NCBI GenBank assembly: GCA_963716925.1 | Contig: CAVQUX010000033.1 | Coordinates: 620,001-684,000 of the forward strand | Length of the DNA: 64,000 nucleotides | Source of the DNA: DAISKN01 sp963716925 | GTDB lineage: Bacteria > Acidobacteriota > Vicinamibacteria > Marinacidobacterales > SMYC01 | Direction: 5' to 3' | Part shown: piece after piece, positions 17,277 through 24,959 of the stretch | How the letters are laid out: every line of letters begins with the position of its first letter | How positions within the stretch are numbered: the first letter of the stretch is position 1 | Position numbers and translations under genes: made by a program | The notes under the pieces: model-generated | Database searches by the model: none | What the model was told of the DNA's origin: nothing | What the model saw: only the letters and a program-made list of their open reading frames with translations

Positions 17277-19343
17277 ATGCCGCCGCCGCCTCCCGAGGCG
17301 AAGAGGATTCCCGAGAGGCTCGAGATCCACGGCCACGTCCGCGACGACCCGTACTTCTGGCTCAACCGTCGGGACGATCCAGAAGTCCTGGCGCATCTCC
17401 GCGCGGAGAACGCCTACACCGAAGAGGCGATGGCTCACACCCGGGAGATCCAGGAGGCCCTGTTCCGCGAGATCGTCGACCGCATCGACCCCGAGGAAGC
17501 GTCCGTGCCCTACCGGAAAGACGGCTATTACCACTACCACCGGTACGTGCCCGGCAAGGAGTACGCGCTCCACTGCCGCCGGAAAGCATCCATCGAGGGC
17601 CTCGAGGCGATCGAGGAGATCCTCTTCGACGGGAACGAGCTCGCCCGGGGACACGAGTTCTTCTCGCTCCGTTTTTCGGACATGAGCCCCGATCAGAAGC
17701 TCGCGGCTTTTGCCGTCGACACCCGCGGCCGGCGCATCTATACCGTGCGTTTCAAGGACCTCGAGACCGGGGCGCTCCTCGATGACGTTCTCACCGACGT
17801 GACCGGCAACGTCGCCTTCGCCGGGGACAACCGCACGGTCTTCTACACCCGGCAGCACCCCGACACCCTTCGCTCGTACCAGGTCTTCCGCCATCGGCTC
17901 GCGACCGACCCGCGCGAGGACGTCCTCGTCTACGAAGAGAAGGACGAAGCGTTCCACCTGAGGCTCTCCCGCACGCGCTCGAAGAAGTACCTGGTCGTGG
18001 TCTCGGCGCACGTCCTCACCACCGAATATCGCATCCTCGAGGCCGACGACCCCGAGGGAGAATTCCGGGTCCTGGTGCCTCGCGAGCACAATCACGAGTA
18101 CTCCGCACGCCACCACGGCGATCACTTCTTCATCCTCACCAACCGGGGCGCCCCGGGCTTCCGCCTGGTGAAAGCGCCGGCGGCTGCGCCCTCGTTCCAG
18201 AACTGGGAAGAAGTGATTCCGCATCGGGAAGGCGTGATCCTGGAGGACCTCGAGATCTTCCTCGATTTTCTGGTGATCCTGGAGCGACGGGAGGGCCTCC
18301 GGCGGATTCGGGTCATTCCCCGGGACGGGGGCGACGAGCACGAGATCTCCTTCGACGAGCCCGCTTACTCGGTCGACCTCCGGGACAACCACGAGGCCGA
18401 CACCGACGTCCTTCGCTTCGGCTACAGCTCGCTCGCGACGCCGCCTTCGGTCTACGACTACGACATGAGGACCCGCGAGCGGAAGCTCCTGAAACGAGAC
18501 CGCGTCGGGGGCGGCTTCGACCCCTCCCGCTACGCCACCGAGAGACTCTTCGCCGAAGCGAACGACGGGGCGCGCATTCCCGTGTCCCTCGTCTACCGCC
18601 GCGACCTCCCGGCCCTCGGCGAGGCGCCCCTTCTTCTCTACGGCTACGGCGCCTACGGGCTCATCCACGATCCGACGTTCTCCCTGGAGACGCTGAGTCT
18701 CCTCGACCGGGGATTCGTCTTCGCCATAGCCCACGTGCGCGGGAGCGAGATTCTCGGCCGCTCGTGGTACGACGGGGGCCGCCTCTTTCAGAAAAAGAAC
18801 ACCTTCACCGACTTCGTCGCGACCGCCGAGCATCTCGTCGAGAAGGGCTACGGACATCCCGAGAAGGTCGCGGCGCTCGGAGCGAGCGCGGGGGGTCTCC
18901 TGGTGGGCGCCGTCCTGAACCTGCGGCCCGACCTGTTCCGCGCCGCCGTGACCCATGTACCCTTCGTCGACATCGTCACCACCATGCTCGACGACAGCCT
19001 TCCGCTCACGACGGGCGAGTACGAGGAGTGGGGCGACCCCAGGGTGAAGGAGTACTACGAGTACATGCTGTCGTACTCCCCGTACGACAACGTCGAGCCC
19101 AGGGAGTACCCGCACGTTCTCGTGACCACGGGCCTGAACGACTCCCAGGTGCAGTACTGGGAGCCGGCCAAGTGGGTGGCGAAGCTGCGGGCGGCGACGA
19201 CCGGGGACGCGCGGGTGCTGCTGAAGATCCACATGGAGGCGGGACACCACGGGCCCTCGGGCCGCTACCGCCACCACCGGGAGACCGCACTCTACTACGC
19301 TTTTCTCCTCGACGTCCTGGACCTCCAGAACCCCGGCCGCTGA
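17277..19343 (+). CDS. ptrB: Oligopeptidase B (protease II), S9A family
   Basis: 688 residues, the usual oligopeptidase B length. The N-terminus RIPERLEIHGHVRDDPYFWL is diagnostic of the family and is followed by a seven-bladed propeller. The catalytic domain has GYGAYG, AHVRGSEILGRSWYDGG, the serine in GASAGGLLVGA, the acid region TTGLNDSQV and the histidine in GHHGPSGR. Cytosolic serine peptidase cutting after basic residues in short peptides. ATG at 17277 lies 13 bases after the corrected stop of the S45 acylase, so the three hydrolase genes from 12742 form a probable operon. No signal peptide. Confidence 0.93.
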   Translation: MPPPPPEAKRIPERLEIHGHVRDDPYFWLNRRDDPEVLAHLRAENAYTEEAMAHTREIQEALFREIVDRIDPEEASVPYRKDGYYHYHRYVPGKEYALHCRRKASIEGLEAIEEILFDGNELARGHEFFSLRFSDMSPDQKLAAFAVDTRGRRIYTVRFKDLETGALLDDVLTDVTGNVAFAGDNRTVFYTRQHPDTLRSYQVFRHRLATDPREDVLVYEEKDEAFHLRLSRTRSKKYLVVVSAHVLTTEYRILEADDPEGEFRVLVPREHNHEYSARHHGDHFFILTNRGAPGFRLVKAPAAAPSFQNWEEVIPHREGVILEDLEIFLDFLVILERREGLRRIRVIPRDGGDEHEISFDEPAYSVDLRDNHEADTDVLRFGYSSLATPPSVYDYDMRTRERKLLKRDRVGGGFDPSRYATERLFAEANDGARIPVSLVYRRDLPALGEAPLLLYGYGAYGLIHDPTFSLETLSLLDRGFVFAIAHVRGSEILGRSWYDGGRLFQKKNTFTDFVATAEHLVEKGYGHPEKVAALGASAGGLLVGAVLNLRPDLFRAAVTHVPFVDIVTTMLDDSLPLTTGEYEEWGDPRVKEYYEYMLSYSPYDNVEPREYPHVLVTTGLNDSQVQYWEPAKWVAKLRAATTGDARVLLKIHMEAGHHGPSGRYRHHRETALYYAFLLDVLDLQNPGR

Positions 19344-19344
19344 C

Positions 19345-20137
19345 ATGCCCCTTCGGCATCCGGCGCTCGGAAAGACGGACCATCGCCCCTGGCCCCTCCC
19401 GCAATCTCCCTGGGTCATGGCGATGAGCTGGCGGGATTCTCGCCTTCCTCCACTGGCCGGTAAGCGCCGCCGCGCTTCGGGAAAAGATTCCCCAGCGCCT
19501 CACGCTCGACACGTTCGAGAACGAGGCCTTCCTCGGGGTCGTGCCCTTTCACATGAGGGGAGTCCGGCCGCGGTGGGTTCCGCCGCTTCCGGGAGTCTCG
19601 GCGTTCGTCGAGCTGAACCTGCGGACGTACGTCGTCGCCGAGGGAAAGCCCGGCGTCTGGTTCTTCAGCCTGGACGCCAGCAGCCGGCTCGCGGTCCGGG
19701 GAGCGCGCCTCCTCTTCCATCTCCCGTACTTCGACGCCCGCATGTCCTCGTCGCGGACCGACGGCGCCGTCGAGTACCGATCGGAGAGAACCCACCGCGG
19801 CGCCCACGAGGCCCGCTTCGCCGCTCGATACCGCGGCACCGGACGGGCACGGGGCTCGGATCTCGAGCGATGGCTGACGGAGCGCTACTGTCTCTACGCC
19901 GTGAACGACGACGGAACGCTCTTCCGAGGCGACATCCACCATCCGCCCTGGCCGCTCGAGAACGGCGAGGTCGAGATCGAGACGCTGGACATGACGCGCC
20001 TCCTGGACATCGAGCTTCCGCGGAACCCGCCGCTGGTGCATTTCGCCGAACGCATCGACGTCGTCGGCTGGACGCTGCGGCGCCCGGAGGGCGCGTCCTC
20101 CCCGAGCGGGGAGCGAGGGGAGCGAGCGAGGCGATGA
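19345..20137 (+). CDS. DUF2071 (YqjF-like) protein, frameshifted
   Basis: The body from 19439 on reads LAFLHWPVSAAALREKIPQ, then GVVPFHMRGVRPRW, SAFVELNLRTYV and WFFSLDAS, the hallmarks of the DUF2071/YqjF family. The natural N-terminus (RPWPLPQSPWVMAMSWRD) is in the frame opened by the ATG at 19345. The two halves join only if one base is removed at 19437-19440 (GATTCTC to GATCTC), giving WRD-LAF. The corrected protein is about 263 residues. The function of the family is unknown. It follows ptrB by one base and is convergent with the ABC permease. Confidence 0.82.
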
Positions 20138-20149
20138 GCCGAGCGAGCA

Positions 20150-20917
20150 CTAAAGAATGGTTCGCTTCTCGAAGGCTCGAGCCCCCGCGAGCGTCAGGAC
20201 CAGCGTGAACCCCAGAAGGCCCGCCACAATCAAGGCGAGAGGCATGTGCGGGATCTCCGGAGTCACCGCGAGCCGCATCGCCTCGCTCATGAACACCAGG
20301 GGATTCAGGAGGAACAGCCACTGGATCGGGCCCAGGACTCCGAGGCTCATCCACGGATAGTACGCGCAGCCGAAGAGCATCATCGGCCCCAGGACCACCG
20401 CGAACAACAGACCGCTGAAACGCGGCTCGATCCTGGTTCCGAGATTGAGCCCGAAGGCGGCGGAGAGAAGTCCGCAGAAGACGACGAGAGGGAAGAGCCA
20501 GAGCCAGCGCGGGTGCACCTGGACCCCGGAGACCTCGTGCACCAGAACCATCATCACCGGAAGGGCGATGAGGCCCGCGGTGCCGGCGTGGATGGCCCCG
20601 GCCACCACGCGGCCGACGGCGACTCCGAAAGGCGTTATGGGAGCGAGGAGCCTCTCGTCGACTTCCCGGGATCCGGAGAGATCCGCCATCAGCGGCATCA
20701 GCACCGCCTGCACTCCCGACATCATCATGGTGATCGCCATGAGCCCGGGGACGAGCACGGTGCGGAACTCGTTGGCGACGAGACCGAGACGAGGAAGGAT
20801 GTTGCCGAAGACCAGGACCACCAGGATGGGCTGGGTCAGGGTCCCGCTGAGGAGGATAAACGCGCTCCGGAACGTCACATGGATGTCGCGGCGCAGGAGA
20901 GCGAGGAACGCCGTCAC
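20150..20917 (-). CDS. ABC-2 type transporter permease
   Basis: 255 residues with six predicted membrane segments, for example ILVVLVFGNILPRL, LVPGLMAITMMMSGVQAVL, and ALIVAGLLGFTLVLTL near the C-terminus. Typical of the ABC-2 export permeases that move drugs, lipids or polysaccharides outward. The start is a GTG at 20917 that overlaps the stop of the ATPase gene by four bases (GTGA), so the two subunits are translationally coupled. Substrate unknown. Confidence 0.9.
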   Translation of the reverse strand: MTAFLALLRRDIHVTFRSAFILLSGTLTQPILVVLVFGNILPRLGLVANEFRTVLVPGLMAITMMMSGVQAVLMPLMADLSGSREVDERLLAPITPFGVAVGRVVAGAIHAGTAGLIALPVMMVLVHEVSGVQVHPRWLWLFPLVVFCGLLSAAFGLNLGTRIEPRFSGLLFAVVLGPMMLFGCAYYPWMSLGVLGPIQWLFLLNPLVFMSEAMRLAVTPEIPHMPLALIVAGLLGFTLVLTLAGARAFEKRTIL

Positions 20918-21891
20918 TCCCGAAGCTCCTTCCCCGTGAGATGGATGTACAGGTCCTCGAGGCTCGGCGTCGTGAGGCTCACGTGATGAAGGGTCCCTTT
21001 TCTCTCCCTGACCGCGTGAAGGATGTCGTCCAGGACGCCGTCGCGCGGCTCGACGAACAGCCGAAGGCGCTTCAAGCCGTCGCGCTCCGCGGCATCGGCC
21101 TCGATCTCCTCGTGGCGCAGAACCCCCGGGATCTGGACCAGCGCCGGCCCGAGAGAGTCCGCGGTCTTGATCCACAGATCGAGAATCTGCCCGCCGGGGA
21201 GCGACCGTTTCAGCGCTTCGGGCGTATCCGACGTGAGAATCTTCCCGTGGTCGATGATCGCGAGCCGCTGGCAGAGCCGGTCGGCCTCTTCCATGTAGTG
21301 CGTGGTCAGGATGATCGCGAGGCCCCGGCCGTGAAGCTCCCGAAGCGTATCCCAGAGGAGCCGCCGCGCCTGCGGATCGAGGCCGGTGGTGGGCTCGTCC
21401 AGGAGCAGGATCTTCGGGTCGTGCATCAGCGCGCGGGCGATCATCACCCGCTGCTGCTGTCCGCCCGAGAGCGTCTGGGGCTTGGCGTTCGCCTTTTCCG
21501 CGACCTGGAGCTCCTCGAGAAGACGACTCGCGCGCGATTCCCGCTCCGCCGCCGATAGACCGAAGTAGCGCCCGTGATACGTGAGGATCTCTCGCACCGT
21601 CAGATCCCGATCCAGGTTTCTGGTCTGCGGGACCACGGCAATGCGCCGCTTCGCCTCCGCGGGATGGCGGGTCACGTCGATGCCGTCGACCTCGATTCGA
21701 CCCGACGTGGGCCGGACGAGGGTGGTGATGCATCCGAGAGTCGTGCTCTTCCCCGCGCCGTTCGGCCCCAGCAGGCCGAAGAACTCTCCGCTTTCGACCT
21801 CGAACGAGATCCCTCGAACGGCTTCGACCGGAGGGCTCTTCCTCGCTGCCGGGTACGTCTTCTGGAGGCCTTCGACGAGGAGCGCGTGCAT
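20914..21891 (-). CDS. ABC transporter ATP-binding protein (ABC-2 / NodI-DrrA type)
   Basis: 325 residues. Walker A GPNGAGKST, signature LSGGQQQR and Walker B ILLLDEPTTGLDP are all intact, followed by TTHYMEEADRLC with the switch histidine. A C-terminal extension of about 100 residues (DILHAVRERKG, SLEDLYIHLTGKELRE) is the typical accessory domain of the DrrA/NodI subfamily. It powers the permease encoded immediately downstream. ATG at 21891; the DinB-like gene diverges 38 bases away. Confidence 0.93.
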   Translation of the reverse strand: MHALLVEGLQKTYPAARKSPPVEAVRGISFEVESGEFFGLLGPNGAGKSTTLGCITTLVRPTSGRIEVDGIDVTRHPAEAKRRIAVVPQTRNLDRDLTVREILTYHGRYFGLSAAERESRASRLLEELQVAEKANAKPQTLSGGQQQRVMIARALMHDPKILLLDEPTTGLDPQARRLLWDTLRELHGRGLAIILTTHYMEEADRLCQRLAIIDHGKILTSDTPEALKRSLPGGQILDLWIKTADSLGPALVQIPGVLRHEEIEADAAERDGLKRLRLFVEPRDGVLDDILHAVRERKGTLHHVSLTTPSLEDLYIHLTGKELRE

Positions 21892-21929
21892 GGCGGATTT
21901 CAGTCGGGAATCATAACATTAGCCTCGGC

Positions 21930-22442
21930 ATGAGATATCTCCTGCTGCGAGAGGAAGCCCGGGCGGAGCTCCTGCGCGAGCTCGAAGCCATGCCCGGGCT
22001 CCTCGCGCGCACTTTTTCGGGTCTTACTCCGGAAGAAGTCGCGCTCCCCGGACCGGAAGGCGCGTTCTCTCCCGTCGAGCACGTCTGGCACCTGGCGGAC
22101 CTCGAGCGCCTCGGCTACGCGGCGAGGATCGCGAGACTTCGAGCGGAAATCGAGCCGAACCTCCCCGATTTCGACGGCGCGAGAGTCGCCCGGGAGCGCG
22201 AGTACCGAAAGCTCTCTCTAATGGAAGGAATCGACGCCTTCCGCCGCGCCCGGCTCGCGAACCTCGAGGCCCTTCGAGGCCTCGAGACCTCAGAATGGGA
22301 GCGCGGCGGAGCTCAGGAGGGAGTGGGACGAATCGCGCTCTGCGATATCCCCGGGATGATGGCGGAGCACGATCGGTCCCATCAGGCCGAGATCCGGGAG
22401 TGGGAGGAGCTCCGGCGCCGCACCCGGCCTCGGAGCGAGTAA
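21930..22442 (+). CDS. DinB-superfamily protein
   Basis: 170 residues forming a probable four-helix bundle. VEHVWHLADLERL supplies the first histidine pair and a second metal histidine appears in AEHDRSHQAEI near the C-terminus, the H-x3-H style ligands of DinB/DfsB proteins. Members are metal-dependent, often thiol-linked transferases or hydrolases, but function here is unknown. Cytoplasmic. Divergent from the ABC transporter operon. Confidence 0.83.
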   Translation: MRYLLLREEARAELLRELEAMPGLLARTFSGLTPEEVALPGPEGAFSPVEHVWHLADLERLGYAARIARLRAEIEPNLPDFDGARVAREREYRKLSLMEGIDAFRRARLANLEALRGLETSEWERGGAQEGVGRIALCDIPGMMAEHDRSHQAEIREWEELRRRTRPRSE

Positions 22443-22525
22443 GCCTTTTCTCCGCCGCGCCCGCACGCCATACTGGCTGGTCGGCCCGAAGCGCCGTCGA
22501 GGCCGAACGGAAACGAGGTTTGCTG

Positions 22526-23224
22526 ATGCCGGCATTCTGGATACTCCTTGGTCATCTTTTCTTTTCCACTCAGGAAGCATCGAACGAGCTCGATCGGGAG
22601 CTCCTGGAAGCCTCCCGCGCAGGGCGGGCCGAGGGGGTCGAGAAACTACTGAAACAAGGCGCCGACGTCAACGCCCGCGAGGTGCTCCCGGAACCGGAGA
22701 GCGACGAAGAGGCGGTCCCCGCCGATTGGAACGAAGGCGCGGGCGGGACGGCGCTCATCCTCTCTTCCGCGGCGGGCCACGGTGAAGTCGTCCAGATCCT
22801 CCTGAGAGCCGGAGCCGACGTGAACGCCGTCGACGAGAGAGGTTGGCCCGCGATCCTGCGCGCCGCGTATTTCGGCCATGCGGGGATCGTTCGCGCTCTC
22901 GTCGAGTCGGGGGCGTCGCCCGATGCCCGGGAAACGATCGAGGGCGGGACCGCTCTCCATTTCGCGGTTCGCCAGAACCACGCCGACACCATTCGCCTGC
23001 TGCTCGACGCGGGCGCGGACCCGAACGCCGCTCTCACCAACGGCTGGACATCTCTGATGTGGGCGGTCGAGCGCGGGAGCCCGGAAGCCGTACGGATGCT
23101 CATCGAGGCCGGAGCCGACCCCAACGCCCGCACCGCGAACGGCATCACCGCCCGCCAGTGGGCGCAGCGCCGCGGCAATCCGCAGATCCTCGCGCTCCTC
23201 GGGCCCGAGCCCGGCCGAAACTGA
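22526..23224 (+). CDS. Ankyrin-repeat protein, probably exported
   Basis: 232 residues. A short hydrophobic N-terminus (MPAFWILLGHLFFS) may be a signal peptide. Five ankyrin repeats follow, with cores such as GVEKLLKQGADVNA, GEVVQILLRAGADVNAVDE, GIVRALVESGASPDA, DTIRLLLDAGADPNA and AVRMLIEAGADPNA. Ankyrin arrays bind proteins; no partner is suggested by context. The ATG at 22526 has GAGG upstream. An acidic insert (EPESDEEA) separates the first two repeats. Confidence 0.85.
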   Translation: MPAFWILLGHLFFSTQEASNELDRELLEASRAGRAEGVEKLLKQGADVNAREVLPEPESDEEAVPADWNEGAGGTALILSSAAGHGEVVQILLRAGADVNAVDERGWPAILRAAYFGHAGIVRALVESGASPDARETIEGGTALHFAVRQNHADTIRLLLDAGADPNAALTNGWTSLMWAVERGSPEAVRMLIEAGADPNARTANGITARQWAQRRGNPQILALLGPEPGRN

Positions 23225-23237
23225 GGGACGGCTTCGA

Positions 23238-24917
23238 TCAGCGCCGCGGGCGGTAGCCCGGACCGCGGAGAATCCGGCCCGGGCGCTCGGCGGTGATCTT
23301 GCCTTCCTCGATCACCGCGCGGCCGTTCACCAGGACGTAGCGGACGCCCACCGAGTAGTGGTTCGGGTCCTCGAACGTCGAGACGTCCCGGATGGTGGCT
23401 GGGTCGAAGATGGTGATGTCCGCCGCCAGACCGGGGCGGAGGATTCCCCGATCCGAGAGCCCGACGCGGGCCGCGGGGCGCGACGTCATCTTGCGGACGG
23501 CTTCCTCGAGCGTGAGGAGCTTCTCCTCGCGCACGTACTTCCCCAGGATCCTGGGAAACGTGCCCCAGGCCCGGGGATGAGATTTGGAGACGGAGAGCGG
23601 GCCGTCCTCGGCGCGGGTCTCGGAATCGGTGTCGATCGAGACCAGGGGATGTCGTAGAGCCGTGCGCACGTCGTCCTCGGTCATGATCGAGATGATGCAC
23701 GACGTTTCGCCGTGGTCGGCGATGACCAGGTCCATGAGGGCATCGCGAGGATCCTTCCCCATCTCGCGGCCGATCTGCTCGAGCGTCTTCCCTTCCCATT
23801 TCCGGAGCGAGGGGTCGAGAACCGAGCTCACCATGACTCCCGGGGCCCCTCCCGACCCGTACCATTGGTTCTCCCAATCGGCGGGAGCCGGGTCTTCCAT
23901 CTCCTTCTTGATGCGCTCGCGAAGCGAAGGGTCCCGCAAGCGCGCGACCATCGCGTCGGCCCCGCCTTCCCGCACCCAGATCGGAAGGCAGGCGTCCAGG
24001 TTGTTCGACGCGCGGTCATAGGGGTACTGGTTCGCGGAGACGTCGAGCCCGCGGGCCCGCGCCGCCTCGAACCGCTCGAGGACCTGAGGCATCTTTCCCC
24101 AGTTCGCGCGGTACGCGGTCTTCAGGTGCCACACCTCGGCGGGGATGCCGGCGCGCTCGGCGATGGTGAAGACCTCGTCGAGGGACTCGAAGATGCGGCC
24201 GGACTCGGACCGCTGGTGAGTGATGTAGATGCCCCCGTAGTGCGCCGCGACTTTCGCGAGCTCGACCAGCTCCTCGGTAGAAGCGTAGCGATCGGGAACG
24301 TACTGCAGCGAGCTCGAAAGCCCCAGGGCGCCGTCCTCCATCGCCTGGGCCACGAGCTTTCGCATCTCCTCGAGCTCGGCCTCCGTCGCCTTCCGGTTCT
24401 CGCGGCCGATCACGTAGTCGCGCACTCCCCCGGCGCCCACGAACGTAGCCAGGTTCAACGCGATCTTCGAGCGCGTCTCGACGCGGTGAAAGTACTCGCC
24501 GAGCGTGCGGAAATCCTGTTCGACTCCGAAGTGGCTGTAGCTCGGGGCCCGGTCGGCGATCATCCGGTCGTTCAAGGGCGCTATCGAGCTCCCCTCGCCC
24601 GTGACCTCGGTGGTGATGCCCTGGAAGATCTTGCTCGGCGCCCGGCCGTCCACCAGGACCACGAACTCCGACTGGCCGAGCATGTCGATGAAACCCGGAG
24701 CGACGACGAGACCTCGAGCGTCGATCCGGCGGGCCGCTTTCGAATCGCTCAGCCGGCCGCCGGGGAAGATGCCCGCGATGCGGTCTCCGGAGATCGCGAC
24801 GTCCGCGGCGAACCACGGAGCCCCGGTTCCGTCGACCACGCGCCCGCCGGATATCACGACGTCGAACTCCGCCGGCGTCTGGGACAGTACAGCGAGAAGG
24901 AGGAGGGTCGATTTCAT
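23238..24917 (-). CDS. D-aminoacylase-like amidohydrolase, exported
   Basis: 559 residues with a signal peptide (MKSTLLLLAVLSQ). The frame FDVVISGGRVVDGTGAPW, the TIM-barrel body, and the closing DITIFDPATIRDVSTFEDP are the layout of N-acyl-D-amino-acid deacylases. The metal-binding HxH after strand 1 (normally GFIDxHSHxD) is replaced by GFIDMLGQSEF, so the first metal site is altered. YITHQRSES keeps a later histidine and the C-terminal DTDSE keeps an aspartate. Activity may be changed or use one metal. It is on its own, between the ankyrin gene and ADOP. Confidence 0.85.
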   Translation of the reverse strand: MKSTLLLLAVLSQTPAEFDVVISGGRVVDGTGAPWFAADVAISGDRIAGIFPGGRLSDSKAARRIDARGLVVAPGFIDMLGQSEFVVLVDGRAPSKIFQGITTEVTGEGSSIAPLNDRMIADRAPSYSHFGVEQDFRTLGEYFHRVETRSKIALNLATFVGAGGVRDYVIGRENRKATEAELEEMRKLVAQAMEDGALGLSSSLQYVPDRYASTEELVELAKVAAHYGGIYITHQRSESGRIFESLDEVFTIAERAGIPAEVWHLKTAYRANWGKMPQVLERFEAARARGLDVSANQYPYDRASNNLDACLPIWVREGGADAMVARLRDPSLRERIKKEMEDPAPADWENQWYGSGGAPGVMVSSVLDPSLRKWEGKTLEQIGREMGKDPRDALMDLVIADHGETSCIISIMTEDDVRTALRHPLVSIDTDSETRAEDGPLSVSKSHPRAWGTFPRILGKYVREEKLLTLEEAVRKMTSRPAARVGLSDRGILRPGLAADITIFDPATIRDVSTFEDPNHYSVGVRYVLVNGRAVIEEGKITAERPGRILRGPGYRPRR

Positions 24918-24959
24918 GGGGAGGGATGCTAGCAGGACTGCATCCCCGCCGCCATGCGG

